From assembly GCA_019115085.1 (NCBI GenBank), contig DXEF01000032.1:1-58384 (forward strand): a stretch of DNA of 58,384 nucleotides. Direction: 5' to 3'. The stretch comes from Candidatus Agathobaculum pullicola. GTDB lineage: Bacteria > Bacillota > Clostridia > Oscillospirales > Butyricicoccaceae. The position numbers and the translations under genes are program-made. Positions 17,106-25,979 of the stretch are shown here, one piece after another. The notes under the pieces were generated by a model. It was given only the letters and a program-made list of their open reading frames with translations. It had not been told where the DNA came from and searched no databases. Within the stretch, counting starts at the first letter, position 1. The number at the start of each line of letters is the position of its first letter.

Positions 17106-17131
17106 GTTGTTACGTCTTTTTGCAAATCTAT

Positions 17132-17216
17132 GCGGGTATGGCGGAATTGGCAGACGTGCAGGATTTAGGTTCCTGTGCCGTAAGGCGTGTGGGTTCGACC
17201 CCCACTACCCGTACCA
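17132..17216 (+). tRNA. tRNA-Leu (anticodon UAG)
   Basis: An 85-base class II tRNA with encoded CCA. The acceptor arm GCGGGTA pairs with TACCCGT (the first pair is G-U). The anticodon stem CAGGA/TCCTG holds loop TTTAGGT with anticodon TAG, there is a long variable arm, and the T arm is GTGGG-TTCGACC-CCCAC. It reads CUA codons and by wobble other CUN leucine codons. It has its own promoter and terminator. Confidence 0.95.
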
Positions 17217-17221
17217 GTGCA

Positions 17222-17267
17222 ACAAATCCGGATATCTCCCATGCGGAGATATCCGGATTTGTTTTTG
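17222..17267 (+). terminator. Terminator of tRNA-Leu
   Basis: Arms CAAATCCGGATATCTCC and GGAGATATCCGGATTTG form a perfect 17-base stem with loop CATGC, followed by TTTTTG. Confidence 0.9.
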
Positions 17268-17308
17268 TTCTGTTTATACCCTGCGATTACCAAGCAACAT
17301 CAGCTATC

Positions 17309-17920
17309 CTATTTATCCGCCGCAATTTCCCACAGATACAAGCCCGCTACGGTCGCATAGGGGGAATACCGCGCGCGGTACTCTTCAAATTGCGCACGGG
17401 TCAACGTCTCTAATCCATACAGGCGGCACAATCCTTTTCGGATACCGAAATCGTCGAACGCGAGCACATTCGGCCGCTCAAGGGAAAAAATCAGCAGCAT
17501 TTCTGCTGTCCAGCGGCCTACGCCGGGCAGAGCAGTCAATGTTTTTATCACTTCTTCATCCGATTGATCCACAAGGCTGTGGATAGGCAATGTTCCATCC
17601 TGTACAGTGCGCGCCGCTGCGAGCATATACCCCGCTTTGCGGCCGGACATTCCGCACGCGCGCAGACCTTGCTCCCCTGCGGTCAGCACGGTTTCCGGTG
17701 TGATTTCTTTCAGACTGTCGCACAGTCTGCCCCACACCGTTGCCAGTGCTTTTCCGGATATCTGTTGTCCGGCGATAGAATTCACCAAAGCAGTAAACAG
17801 GTTGGGGATAACTGCGCGCTCGATATGGCCGATACGCGCTATTGCGGCTCCTAAAATCGGGTCGTTCTCCGATAGATATGCGATTTCGGCTTGCCCATAT
17901 TGGAAGATTTTCTGTTCCAT
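17309..17920 (-). CDS. DNA-3-methyladenine glycosylase, AlkA-like (HhH-GPD family)
   Basis: A 203-residue base-excision repair glycosylase that removes alkylated purines. The helix-hairpin-helix LPGVGRWTAEMLLIF near residue 135 and the catalytic aspartate in LAFDDFGIRKGL about 20 residues later are intact. It lacks the N-terminal beta domain of E. coli AlkA, as is usual for compact Firmicute enzymes. It starts at ATG 17920. A terminator lies between it and the upstream thioesterase gene, so it is probably transcribed alone. A related HhH-GPD specificity cannot be excluded. Confidence 0.88.
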   Translation of the reverse strand: MEQKIFQYGQAEIAYLSENDPILGAAIARIGHIERAVIPNLFTALVNSIAGQQISGKALATVWGRLCDSLKEITPETVLTAGEQGLRACGMSGRKAGYMLAAARTVQDGTLPIHSLVDQSDEEVIKTLTALPGVGRWTAEMLLIFSLERPNVLAFDDFGIRKGLCRLYGLETLTRAQFEEYRARYSPYATVAGLYLWEIAADK

Positions 17921-17933
17921 ATGTCACTTCCTA

Positions 17934-17969
17934 TCAAAAAAGGACGGGGTTTTCCCCGCCCTTTTTTTC
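17934..17969 (-). terminator. Terminator after the thioesterase gene
   Basis: AAAAAAGGACGGGG and CCCCGCCCTTTTTTT arms pair around a TTTT loop, directly after the stop at 17970. Confidence 0.75.
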
Positions 17970-18362
17970 TTATGCGTTTTTCTTGGCCTGCGCCTTTTCC
18001 TCAAAGCGCTCCTTTGCAACGATGGCGCGCTGATGCGTACCCTCGCCAATCAGGCCCGCCTCATCGTAAGCCGCTACCTTAAAAGTCAGCATTTTACCGT
18101 TGGGCGCGATCTCCACCAGTTCGGTCTCAACGCGCACCTCCATACCCTCAGGGGTAGCGGCGACATGGCTGACGTTCACCAGCGTACCGACCGTCGTCTT
18201 TCCCTCTTCCAGATGGGGTGCGACGCTGCCCGCCGCGGTATTCTCAATTGCCGCAATCATCATCGGTGTGGCATATACCGATACCAGACCGCTGCCGACG
18301 TTGCATGCGAGCTTATCAGCCGTGACAACCAGCTTCTGCTCCCCTTTGATTCCAATTTCCAT
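17970..18362 (-). CDS. Hotdog-fold thioesterase, FlK-like
   Basis: A 130-residue protein resembling the fluoroacetyl-CoA thioesterase (FlK)/YbgC-type hotdog group. Features are VTADKLACNVGSGLVSVYATP, MMIAAIENTAAGSVAPHLEEG (with the Glu expected in the helix), GTLVNVSHVAATPEGMEV and GEGTHQRAIV. The likely reaction is hydrolysis of a short acyl-CoA; true fluoroacetyl-CoA specificity is unlikely in a gut Firmicute and is not claimed. It follows serS after four bases and so shares its transcript, which may reflect convenience rather than function. Confidence 0.82.
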   Translation of the reverse strand: MEIGIKGEQKLVVTADKLACNVGSGLVSVYATPMMIAAIENTAAGSVAPHLEEGKTTVGTLVNVSHVAATPEGMEVRVETELVEIAPNGKMLTFKVAAYDEAGLIGEGTHQRAIVAKERFEEKAQAKKNA

Positions 18363-18366
18363 ATTC

Positions 18367-19662
18367 TTACTCTCCCTTTTTACGGATCTCGGTCATGCCG
18401 CCCATATACGGCTGAAGCGGCTTGGGAATAGCGACCGAGCCGTCCGCACGCAGGTTATTCTCGAGGAAAGCAATCAGCATGCGCGGAGGTGCAACCACGG
18501 TATTATTCAGGGTGTGCGCGAAATACAATTCCTTAGCGTCTTTTGCACGAACGCGAATGCCCAGACGACGCGCCTGTGCATCACCCAGATTAGAGCAGGA
18601 GCCGACCTCGAAGTACTTCTTCTGGCGAGGCGACCATGCCTCGACGTCACAGGACTTGACCTTCAGGTCAGCCAGGTCACCCGAGCAGCATTCCAGCGTG
18701 CGCACCGGAATATCCAGCGTACGGAAGAAGTCGACCGTGTTCTGCCAAAGTTTATCGTACCACATCGGGGATTCCTCCGGCTTGCAGACAACGACCATTT
18801 CCTGCTTCTCAAACTGATGGATACGGTATACGCCGCGCTCCTCGATGCCATGCGCGCCGACTTCCTTACGGAAGCAGGGCGAATAGCTGGTCAGCGTCTG
18901 CGGCAGGGTGGATTCCTCATTGATGGTATCGATAAACTTACCGATCATCGAGTGCTCGGACGTACCGATAAGATACAGATCCTCGCCCTCAATCTTATAC
19001 ATCATGTTCTCCATTTCCTTAAAGGACATAACGCCTTTTACCACATCACCGTGGATCATGAACGGCGGGATATAGTAGGTAAAGCCGCGGTCGATCATAA
19101 AGTCACGCGCATAGGACAGGATAGAGGAGTGCAGACGTGCGATATCGCCCTTGAGATAGTAAAAACCGTTGCCCGAGGTACGGCGGGCTGCATCCAGATC
19201 AATGCCGTCGAACGACTCCATGATATCCACATGATAGGGAATCTCGTAATCCGGTACAACCGGATCGCCGAACTTCTCAATTTCAACGTTCTCAGAATCG
19301 TCCTTACCAATCGGTACCGAAGGGTCGATGATATTCGGAATAACCATCATGCGGTTTTTAACTTCCTCCGCATAGGTCTTTTCATCCTCTTCGAGCTTTT
19401 CCATCTCATCGGCCATTGCCTTAACCTCGGCCTTAACCTTCTCCGCCTCGTCCTTCTGGCCCTTTGCCATCAGGCCGCCGATCTCCTTGGACTTCTTGTT
19501 GCGCTGCGCGCGCAGTTCATCACAACGTGTCTTGGCTGCACGGAACTTGGCGTCATACTCGATGACCTCATCCACAAGCGGCAGCTTTTCGTCCTGAAAC
19601 TTCTTTTTGATGTTTTCCTTGACCGCGTCCGTATTCTGACGGACAAATTTGATATCCAGCAT
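18367..19662 (-). CDS. serS: Seryl-tRNA synthetase
   Basis: A 431-residue class II aminoacyl-tRNA synthetase. The N-terminal long coiled-coil arm (about 30-105) binds the tRNA-Ser variable arm. Motif 2 lies in SPCFRKEVGAHGIEERGVYR and motif 3 in the C-terminal region. Motif 3 is unusual: TLNNTVVAPPRMLIAFLENN replaces the common LNGSGLAVGRTL form, but the arginine and the trailing LEN are kept. The protein starts at ATG 19662. No T-box leader precedes it: the gap to the upstream gene is only 29 bases. Probable cotranscription with the thioesterase gene. Confidence 0.95.
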   Translation of the reverse strand: MLDIKFVRQNTDAVKENIKKKFQDEKLPLVDEVIEYDAKFRAAKTRCDELRAQRNKKSKEIGGLMAKGQKDEAEKVKAEVKAMADEMEKLEEDEKTYAEEVKNRMMVIPNIIDPSVPIGKDDSENVEIEKFGDPVVPDYEIPYHVDIMESFDGIDLDAARRTSGNGFYYLKGDIARLHSSILSYARDFMIDRGFTYYIPPFMIHGDVVKGVMSFKEMENMMYKIEGEDLYLIGTSEHSMIGKFIDTINEESTLPQTLTSYSPCFRKEVGAHGIEERGVYRIHQFEKQEMVVVCKPEESPMWYDKLWQNTVDFFRTLDIPVRTLECCSGDLADLKVKSCDVEAWSPRQKKYFEVGSCSNLGDAQARRLGIRVRAKDAKELYFAHTLNNTVVAPPRMLIAFLENNLRADGSVAIPKPLQPYMGGMTEIRKKGE

Positions 19663-19691
19663 GCTTTTATTCTCCTTTTTTTATCTGATTT

Positions 19692-20231
19692 TTATTCTTC
19701 TCTATTTTGATTGTTGATTTGCTGCTGCACTGCTTGGAACAACTTGTTGATATCCGCATCAAAGCCGTCCTCTGTGTTGCCCAAAAGGCGTTCTTCGCTG
19801 TATTTCTGCACCAGCTCATCATATGCCTGCTTGGCATCTGTCAGGTTGTCTGCCAGCAGCTGTGCGTTGATACGAGCCAGCAGTGCATAAACCTCACGCT
19901 CAGCCATGCGCTGCTCGGTAGCACCTACCACATCTGTTTTCGCCAGTTCTGTGTCCAGTACCTCACGTACTTTATCCAGTGCTGTTCTTTGTATGTCATA
20001 TTGCACCTGCAAATCTTCCATTTTTTGGGTTGCGCCTTGTGCAACCGTTTGCTGCTCATTGAGCTGATTGGTCAGTGTATCCAGCTGCCGGTCTGCGCGG
20101 GCTTGTGCAACATAACTAATGAGTATCAATGCAATCGCCACAGAGAACAGGCCGACAATATAAAAAGTCAAAGTGGTGCGGCTGAGTTTTTTCTCGGGTT
20201 TTACCTGCTCAGGCTTTTTCTTTTCATCCAT
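19692..20231 (-). CDS. Hypothetical single-pass membrane protein with coiled coil
   Basis: A 179-residue protein with a lysine-rich cytoplasmic N-terminus (1-18), one membrane helix (TLTFYIVGLFSVAIALILISY, about residues 20-42) and a long polar, coiled-coil-like segment (about 45-105), then a helical C-terminal domain facing outward. The positive-inside rule predicts that most of the protein is extracytoplasmic. I do not recognise the family. It sits 12 bases after parB and 29 bases before serS. Proximity to parAB hints at a cell-envelope or division-linked role, but that is speculation. Confidence 0.75.
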   Translation of the reverse strand: MDEKKKPEQVKPEKKLSRTTLTFYIVGLFSVAIALILISYVAQARADRQLDTLTNQLNEQQTVAQGATQKMEDLQVQYDIQRTALDKVREVLDTELAKTDVVGATEQRMAEREVYALLARINAQLLADNLTDAKQAYDELVQKYSEERLLGNTEDGFDADINKLFQAVQQQINNQNREE

Positions 20232-20243
20232 AGCAGCTCCTCC

Positions 20244-21116
20244 TTATACGCGCAAACCGCGCAGGGCTTCGATTAGGCGTTCCAGATCGTCTGCGCCGTA
20301 ATATTCCAGCGACAGAGTGCCGCTGTTTTTGCCCTGTTCAATACGGATCTTACGGCCAAGCACACTTTCCAATTCTTTTTCAACCTCTTCGACATAGTCA
20401 ACGGAGAATGTCTCATGCTGCGGCTTGGGCGTTGGCTTTTTGTTCATGCGCTTTGCCAGCGCTTCCGCCTGCCGCACGCTCATACCGACCATCTGTTTGG
20501 CTGCCTCTACGCGCTTGTCCTCTTCTGCCACGGCCAAAACAGCGCGCGCGTGACCGCCGGATAACTTGCCCTCGGACACCATGGTGCGCACTTCATCCGG
20601 CAAAGCAAGTAAACGCAGCGCATTGGCTACCGCCGGACGGGATTTTACCACGCGGTGGGCAACCTCCTCTTGCGTCATACCAAACTGGCGCATGAGCAGG
20701 TCATATCCTTCGGCTTCTTCAATCGGATTCAAGTCTTGTCGCTGTAGGTTTTCAATCAGCGCCAGCTCCATAACTTCGCTTTCGTGTGCTTCAAGCACCA
20801 TCGCGGGAAGCTCTTTCAATCCTGCCAGACGGGCTGCGCGCCATCGGCGCTCGCCGGCGATAATCTGATAATACCCTTCTTTGTCTCCTGGCCGCACGGT
20901 AATCGGTGTGATAATGCCATGCAGTCGAATACTCTCGGCCAGCTCTTCCAACGCCTGCTGATCGAATTTTTTACGCGGCTGGTTGGGGTTGGGTTCGATT
21001 TTGGAAAGCGCAATCTGAGAAACACTGTCGGTCGCACCGGCAGCGCTCAAATCAGTCGCATCCGCGCCGAACAGGTTGGACAGGCCGCCTCCCAATCCTT
21101 TTTTGGTTGACGCCAT
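20244..21116 (-). CDS. parB: Chromosome-partitioning protein ParB (Spo0J)
   Basis: A 290-residue parS-binding CTPase. The N-terminus KGLGGGLSNLFG is typical. The ParB/Srx domain has the CTP-binding motifs around IITPITVRPG and GERRWRAARLAG, the central HTH is MTQEEVAHRVVKSRPAVANA, and a C-terminal dimerisation domain follows. It starts two bases after the parA stop. It should load on the two parS sites at 21991 and 22051, slide as a clamp and recruit SMC. It differs from the Noc paralogue at 22101 in the HTH, which is where specificity for parS versus NBS sites lies. Confidence 0.95.
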   Translation of the reverse strand: MASTKKGLGGGLSNLFGADATDLSAAGATDSVSQIALSKIEPNPNQPRKKFDQQALEELAESIRLHGIITPITVRPGDKEGYYQIIAGERRWRAARLAGLKELPAMVLEAHESEVMELALIENLQRQDLNPIEEAEGYDLLMRQFGMTQEEVAHRVVKSRPAVANALRLLALPDEVRTMVSEGKLSGGHARAVLAVAEEDKRVEAAKQMVGMSVRQAEALAKRMNKKPTPKPQHETFSVDYVEEVEKELESVLGRKIRIEQGKNSGTLSLEYYGADDLERLIEALRGLRV

Positions 21117-21118
21117 GT

Positions 21119-21895
21119 TCAGCCTCTCCCCTTCCTTTCTGTCTTTTTCAGTATTTCATCCGCCAAGGATAAATATGCCTCCGCGCCGCGACACAATCGG
21201 TCATAGTCTGTAATCGGTTTGCCGTGGCTGGGCGCTTCACTCAAGCGCACATTGCGCGGAACGACTGACGAAAATACCTGACCCGGGAAGTGCTTTTTGA
21301 CCTCTTCAACCACTTGAATGGACAAATTGGTACGGCCGTCAAACATCGTCAACAGCACGCCCTCCAGCTCCAATGCCGGATTCATTGATTTTTTTACCAT
21401 CCGAACGGTCGTCATCAGTTGGCTCAGGCCTTCCAGTGCATAATATTCACACTGAAGCGGCACAAGAAAGCTATCCGATGCACACAAACAATTGAGCGTC
21501 AACAGGCCAAGAGACGGCGGACAATCGATAAAAATGTAATCATAGTCGTCACGGACACGGTCAAGCACGCTTTTAAGGCGGTTTTCGCGATTCTCCATTG
21601 CGATCAGATCCAACTCTGCGCCTGCCAGATTGACGTTTGCCCCAATCAGATCCACCCATTTTGTGGATACAATTGCGCTTTTGACATCCGGATTATCGGC
21701 TACAATCAAATCATAGACCGAGGTTTCGAGTGAACGCGGGTCCACGCCGAAGCCTGAGGTCGCGTTACCCTGCGGATCGAAATCGCACAGCAGCATACGC
21801 TTGCCGCGCTCGTAGAGCGCAGCCGCCAGATTGATGGCCGTGGTGGTTTTCCCTACGCCGCCTTTCTGGTTGGCGAACGCGATAATTTTCCCCAT
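21119..21895 (-). CDS. parA: Chromosome-partitioning ATPase ParA (Soj)
   Basis: A 258-residue deviant-Walker ATPase. The signature KGGVGKTTTAINLAAAL, switch I DFDPQGNATSGFGV and Walker B FIDCPPSLGLLTLN are complete. In Firmicutes Soj acts with Spo0J in origin segregation and regulates DnaA. It leads parA-parB and probably the downstream membrane protein. The two parS sites lie immediately upstream, in the gap to noc. Confidence 0.96.
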   Translation of the reverse strand: MGKIIAFANQKGGVGKTTTAINLAAALYERGKRMLLCDFDPQGNATSGFGVDPRSLETSVYDLIVADNPDVKSAIVSTKWVDLIGANVNLAGAELDLIAMENRENRLKSVLDRVRDDYDYIFIDCPPSLGLLTLNCLCASDSFLVPLQCEYYALEGLSQLMTTVRMVKKSMNPALELEGVLLTMFDGRTNLSIQVVEEVKKHFPGQVFSSVVPRNVRLSEAPSHGKPITDYDRLCRGAEAYLSLADEILKKTERKGRG

Positions 21896-21990
21896 ATCTG
21901 GTTCCCTCTTATCTTTGGTAATTTTCCTACGCGTTTCATTATATCACACCCTTGTTGGATTGCAAAGCAAATCCCTTAAATTTTCTCACT

Positions 21991-22006
21991 TGTTTCACGT
22001 GAAACA
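21991..22006. promoter_or_regulatory. parS site 1
   Basis: The 16-base palindrome TGTTTCACGTGAAACA matches the Bacillus parS consensus exactly. It lies between the parA start and the noc terminator. Confidence 0.96.
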
Positions 22007-22011
22007 TAAAA

Positions 22012-22041
22012 TAAAGAGCTGCCATATGGCAGCTCTTTATA
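22012..22041 (-). terminator. Terminator of noc, between the two parS sites
   Basis: ATAAAGAGCTGCCAT and its complement form a perfect palindrome around a central ATAT, with T-rich ends. It can end noc transcription before the parA promoter region. Confidence 0.75.
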
Positions 22042-22050
22042 AAGGGGAAA

Positions 22051-22066
22051 TGTTTCACGTGAAACA
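22051..22066. promoter_or_regulatory. parS site 2
   Basis: A second perfect TGTTTCACGTGAAACA, exactly 60 bases from the first. Clustered parS sites next to parAB near oriC are the norm in Firmicutes. Confidence 0.96.
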
Positions 22067-22100
22067 CAGGCGCAGCAAATGCTAATTAAGTATAATAGAT

Positions 22101-22925
22101 CTATACACGGGCATGCGGAATATTGATAGTCAAGGTCAAGCTATCATCATCCTCGGATTGATCAACCGTTGCGCCAATACCTGCATCCACCATCACCCCG
22201 ACCGCACGATTGAGCGTGTTGAGAAAAAACCGGACATCCTTGATCAGACGCACCACCTTACGCTCTCCCGTCGCGGGCGGTTCATCCTTCTCCTTGAGCA
22301 ATGAATCGATGTATTGCTCTGACCGACTGACATTCAAATCATGCTCGATAATATATTTGGTCGCATTGATACGATCGTTTTCATCATCAAGCCGCAGCAG
22401 ACAACGCGCATGTCGCTCGGTTAAATTTGCACTGCGAATCAGTTCCATATTTGGCGTGGACAATCGCAGCAGTCGCAGTTTATTTGCTACCGCTGATTGT
22501 GTTTTACCTACCTTGCGCGCGGCTTCCTCCTGCGTCAGACCATATTGATCAATCAATCGCTTAAAACCCTCTGCTTCCTCAAAGAAATCCAAATCGCGGC
22601 GCTGTAAATTCTCCACCAGCGCAATCGCGGACGAATCTTCATTATCTGCCGCAATTACCAAGCAAGGTACATCATTCAAACCCGCAACACGAGCAGCACG
22701 CAGCCGACGCTCCCCTGCCACCAACTCATAACCGCCGCCTGGCGCACGGCGTACCGTCAACGGATTCAGTACACCATACTGTCGAATACTCTCCGCAAGC
22801 TGTGCAATTGCCTCCGGGTCAAAATACTTGCGCGGCTGATTGGGATTGCGTACAATATCGCTCACTCGAATCCGCCGCAGTGTCCGGTCCTCTTTTCCCG
22901 TCACCAATGTTAAAACCGACATCAT
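22101..22925 (-). CDS. noc: Nucleoid occlusion protein Noc (ParB paralogue)
   Basis: A 274-residue ParB-family CTPase. The ParB domain (VSDIVRNPNQPRKYFDPEA, GERRLRAARVAG) and HTH (LTQEEAARKVGKTQSAVANK) are present. Position between rsmG and parA matches Bacillus noc, and it differs from the adjacent ParB. Noc binds NBS sites and blocks division over the nucleoid through an N-terminal amphipathic helix. Here the N-terminus (MMSVLTLVTGKEDRTLRRI) is short and only weakly amphipathic, so membrane binding is uncertain. The start ATG 22925 has AGGAG upstream. It could instead be a second Spo0J-like protein. Confidence 0.85.
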   Translation of the reverse strand: MMSVLTLVTGKEDRTLRRIRVSDIVRNPNQPRKYFDPEAIAQLAESIRQYGVLNPLTVRRAPGGGYELVAGERRLRAARVAGLNDVPCLVIAADNEDSSAIALVENLQRRDLDFFEEAEGFKRLIDQYGLTQEEAARKVGKTQSAVANKLRLLRLSTPNMELIRSANLTERHARCLLRLDDENDRINATKYIIEHDLNVSRSEQYIDSLLKEKDEPPATGERKVVRLIKDVRFFLNTLNRAVGVMVDAGIGATVDQSEDDDSLTLTINIPHARV

Positions 22926-23104
22926 GTCATCTCCTCCTTGTGCTGTCGACCGGCCAAAACACCACGCCGGTTTGTCCTTCGGTAATAGATTACCATATTA
23001 TTACATTTTGGCAAGGAAAATCGACCGCAAAACCTGCCTGTTTCGACATAGATTTGTCATTTCCTTCCAAATATCACACATTTCCATTCATTTTCGGACA
23101 AAAA

Positions 23105-23137
23105 ATAACCCTCTGTAATTTCCATACAGAGGGTAAA
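23105..23137 (-). terminator. Terminator after rsmG
   Basis: Arms ACCCTCTGTA (23108-23117) and TACAGAGGGT (23125-23134), followed on the minus strand by TATTTTTTG. Confidence 0.8.
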
Positions 23138-23156
23138 CAAATGGTATTGACTTGAT

Positions 23157-23861
23157 TCAAAGTGGATTGGTCTGAATCTTTTTGAAGCGACGCGGATATT
23201 GAACCGACGTTTCTTTGGTCTTTTGCAAGCGCACCAGCACGCGCTCGACTCCGTCATGCGGAACGGTATACCGCAGCAGCTCGGCCGCAGGCGCACCCAA
23301 AACAGCAAAAGCCTGTGACGCCGAACCAACCTCATCCTCACAGTCCGCCGCCTTCATTGCATAAAACGCGCCGCCCACCTTGACCATCGGCAGTGCAAGC
23401 TCACACAGCACGCGCAGCTCCGCCACCGCGCGCGAAACCGCCAAATCAAAGGACGCGCGATGCTGCAAAGCAAACTCTTCAGCACGCGCATGCACCGGCA
23501 GAACATTGGTCAATTCCAGCGCGTCGACAACCTCGCTTAAAAAGTCGATGCGCTTACGCTGCGCATCCAAAAGCGTAAACTGCGCACCCGGACAAAGGAT
23601 AGCAAGCGGCAATCCCGGAAAACCAGCACCTGTGCCAACATCCAACACTGTCTGCCCCTTCTCTATATAGGGTACAAGCGAAGCACAGTCGAGAAAATGG
23701 CGCGTGACAACCTCGCAAGGATCGGACACAGCGGTCAGATTCATCACCTTGTTTTTTTCCAAAAGCAGATCGGAAAATTGCAATAATTTATCCACAGCTT
23801 GTGGAGAACTCTCCGGGATAATCTGGTGTAAACCGGAAACCAGAAGCTCATAAGCGGTCAC
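23157..23861 (-). CDS. rsmG: 16S rRNA (guanine527-N7)-methyltransferase
   Basis: A 234-residue SAM methyltransferase modifying G527 of 16S rRNA; loss often gives low-level streptomycin resistance. Motif I is [17 protein letters not shown], followed by [12 protein letters not shown] and the RsmG segment [16 protein letters not shown]. The start is GTG 23861, not the upstream ATG 23879. GGAGGG lies six bases before the GTG, and the GTG overlaps the mnmG stop as GTGA, giving coupled translation; the upstream ATG has no ribosome binding site. It is the last gene of the mnmE-mnmG-rsmG block. Confidence 0.93.
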   Translation of the reverse strand: MTAYELLVSGLHQIIPESSPQAVDKLLQFSDLLLEKNKVMNLTAVSDPCEVVTRHFLDCASLVPYIEKGQTVLDVGTGAGFPGLPLAILCPGAQFTLLDAQRKRIDFLSEVVDALELTNVLPVHARAEEFALQHRASFDLAVSRAVAELRVLCELALPMVKVGGAFYAMKAADCEDEVGSASQAFAVLGAPAAELLRYTVPHDGVERVLVRLQKTKETSVQYPRRFKKIQTNPL

Positions 23862-25744
23862 GGCTTGCCCTCCTTCCATCGCGTTTCCATATAAATCATC
23901 AATGCAGTGATGTCCGCAGGGGAAACACCGGAAATACGCGCGGCCTGACCGAAATTAAGCGGCCGCACTGCATTGAGCTTTTGCCGCGCCTCTAAACGAA
24001 GGGACTCTACTTTCTCATAATCCAAATCCATCGGCAGCGGCCGCGACTGCAGCTTGCGATACTGCGCGACATCCCTCTGCTGACGGTCGATATAACCCGC
24101 GTACTTGACACGGATTTCCACTTGTTCACGGATGACTGCGGGCAGCGTGGGACGCTCCGGGTCAAAACGAGCAAGGTCAGCATAGCTCAACTCCGGACGG
24201 CGAAGCAAATCAATCAGCTTACAGCCTGCCTTGACCGGCGCGCTGTTTTTCCCCGCAAGAAAGCCGTTGAGCGCATCCGACGGCGCAATGCCAACCGCCG
24301 CGATTCGATTGATTTCCTCTTGCACCGCCTGATATTTACGACACACCTTTTCGCCGCGCTCGGGCGGATTCAGTCCAATCCGCACGCCGATTGACACCAA
24401 GCGTTCATCCGCGTTATCCTGCCGCAGCAGCAAACGATACTCCGAACGCGAAGTCATCATACGATACGGCTCGTTGGTACCGCGCGTCACCAAATCGTCA
24501 ATCAAGGTGCCGATATAGCCATCCGCACGATCGAGGATGAGCAGCTCGTCTCCCTTGAGAGCAAGCGCCGCATTCACGCCCGCAATCAAGCCCTGCGCCG
24601 CGGCTTCTTCATAACCAGATGAGCCGCAAAACTGCCCTGCCCCGTATAGGCCTTTGACCTTTTTTGTCTCCAGCGTCGGACGCAGCTCCAACGGGTCGAT
24701 GCAATCATATTCAATCGCGTAGGCCGGACGCATAATCTCCGCATGCTCCAACCCCTTGACCGTGTGCAGCATATCACGCTGTACATCAAACGGCATGGAG
24801 GATGAAAACCCCTGCACATAAATTTCTTCTGTGTCCAAACCCATCGGCTCCAAAAAGAGCTGATGGCGCGGCTTATCCGCAAAACGAACCACCTTATCCT
24901 CAATAGATGGACAATACCGCGGGCCGACGCCTTCAATCTGACCGCCGTACAGCGGAGAACGATCCAAATTTGCGCGAATAAGTTCGTGTGTGCGGTCGGT
25001 TGTATAGGTCAAATAGCAAACCGCGCGGTTTTCCGGTGGTTTATCCGTCTCGAACGAAAACGGGATAATCTCCTTCTCCCCTTCCTGCAATTCCAGACCG
25101 GTAAAATCGATAGAACGGCGATGAATACGCGGCGGCGTACCAGTCTTAAAGCGCTGCAACCGTAGGCCGAGTGCGCGCAGCGATTCGGTCAGCGGCTTTG
25201 CCGCCGCCATACCGTCCGGCCCGCTTTCCCGCGCATATTCCCCAATGATGATACGGCCTCCAAGAAAGGTACCGGATGCAATAATCACCGCTTTCGCTGG
25301 ATGACGCGCACCAATCGCCGTTACAACTGCAGACACAGCACCATTTTCCGTCTCAACAGAGACGATTTCATCCTGCATCAGCTGCAAGCCTTCCTGCTGC
25401 TCCAGCGCATGCTTCATATACGTTCGGTATTTGACACGGTCAGCCTGCGCGCGCAGCGAGTGCACCGCCGGACCTTTGCCGCGGTTCAGCATACGGTACT
25501 GAATACAGGCGATATCCGCCGCACGCGCCATTTCACCGCCCAGTGCATCAATCTCACGCACCAGATGGCCCTTAGCCGTGCCGCCGATGGCCGGATTACA
25601 CGGCATATTACCGACAGCGTCCAGATTGATGGTAAAACAAGCGGTTTTCATTCCGAGACGCGCGGCAGCAAGCGCCGCTTCAATCCCTGCATGCCCCGCG
25701 CCGACAACCACAACATCAAATGCTTCGGCCGGAAAAACCGTCAT
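23858..25744 (-). CDS. mnmG: tRNA uridine-5-carboxymethylaminomethyl modification enzyme MnmG (GidA)
   Basis: A 628-residue FAD protein that with MnmE modifies U34 of several tRNAs. It has the N-terminal dinucleotide-binding motif [21 protein letters not shown], GidA signatures ([20 protein letters not shown]) and the helical C-terminal domain ending in [17 protein letters not shown]. Length is typical. It overlaps rsmG by four bases. Its 235-base upstream gap is AT-rich with three DnaA-box-like sequences (separate entry). Confidence 0.97.
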   Translation of the reverse strand: MTVFPAEAFDVVVVGAGHAGIEAALAAARLGMKTACFTINLDAVGNMPCNPAIGGTAKGHLVREIDALGGEMARAADIACIQYRMLNRGKGPAVHSLRAQADRVKYRTYMKHALEQQEGLQLMQDEIVSVETENGAVSAVVTAIGARHPAKAVIIASGTFLGGRIIIGEYARESGPDGMAAAKPLTESLRALGLRLQRFKTGTPPRIHRRSIDFTGLELQEGEKEIIPFSFETDKPPENRAVCYLTYTTDRTHELIRANLDRSPLYGGQIEGVGPRYCPSIEDKVVRFADKPRHQLFLEPMGLDTEEIYVQGFSSSMPFDVQRDMLHTVKGLEHAEIMRPAYAIEYDCIDPLELRPTLETKKVKGLYGAGQFCGSSGYEEAAAQGLIAGVNAALALKGDELLILDRADGYIGTLIDDLVTRGTNEPYRMMTSRSEYRLLLRQDNADERLVSIGVRIGLNPPERGEKVCRKYQAVQEEINRIAAVGIAPSDALNGFLAGKNSAPVKAGCKLIDLLRRPELSYADLARFDPERPTLPAVIREQVEIRVKYAGYIDRQQRDVAQYRKLQSRPLPMDLDYEKVESLRLEARQKLNAVRPLNFGQAARISGVSPADITALMIYMETRWKEGKP

Positions 25745-25817
25745 GAATCCTCCTCCTTCTTATTGCTTCACAGTTACCCGCAGAATACAGCATGATAATC
25801 CCGCCCCTGTGCATACC

Positions 25818-25928
25818 TGTTGATAACTCTGTGTAAACTTTGGATAACTTGCACTTTTGGTAAAAATTTTGATTACATAAACAGATAATTTAACTTTATA
25901 TTACGAATAGTAATTATTCTTTTCCACA
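25818..25928. promoter_or_regulatory. Cluster of three near-consensus DnaA boxes upstream of mnmG
   Basis: TGTTGATAA (25818-25826), TTTGGATAA (25839-25847) and TTTTCCACA (25920-25928) each differ at one base from the DnaA box TTATCCACA or its complement. They lie in an AT-rich stretch. This could affect mnmG expression, titrate DnaA, or belong to the wider origin region. Binding is not shown. Confidence 0.4.
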
Positions 25929-25964
25929 GAAAAGGGCCGCTGCGCGCGGCAGGCGACCCTTCAC
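25929..25964 (-). terminator. Terminator after mnmE
   Basis: On the minus strand, AAGGGTCGC and GCGGCCCTTTTC arms pair around a GC-rich loop and run into TTTTC, 16 bases after the mnmE stop. This implies that mnmE and mnmG are transcribed separately. Confidence 0.6.
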
Positions 25965-25979
25965 ACTGTGGCATCCATA

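Noticed and set aside
19663..19691. T-box leader before serS
   Set aside because: Only 29 bases separate serS from the upstream gene; no specifier or antiterminator can fit.
23862..23879. Upstream ATG start for rsmG
   Set aside because: It overlaps mnmG by 22 bases and lacks a Shine-Dalgarno; GTG 23861 has GGAGGG at the right distance.
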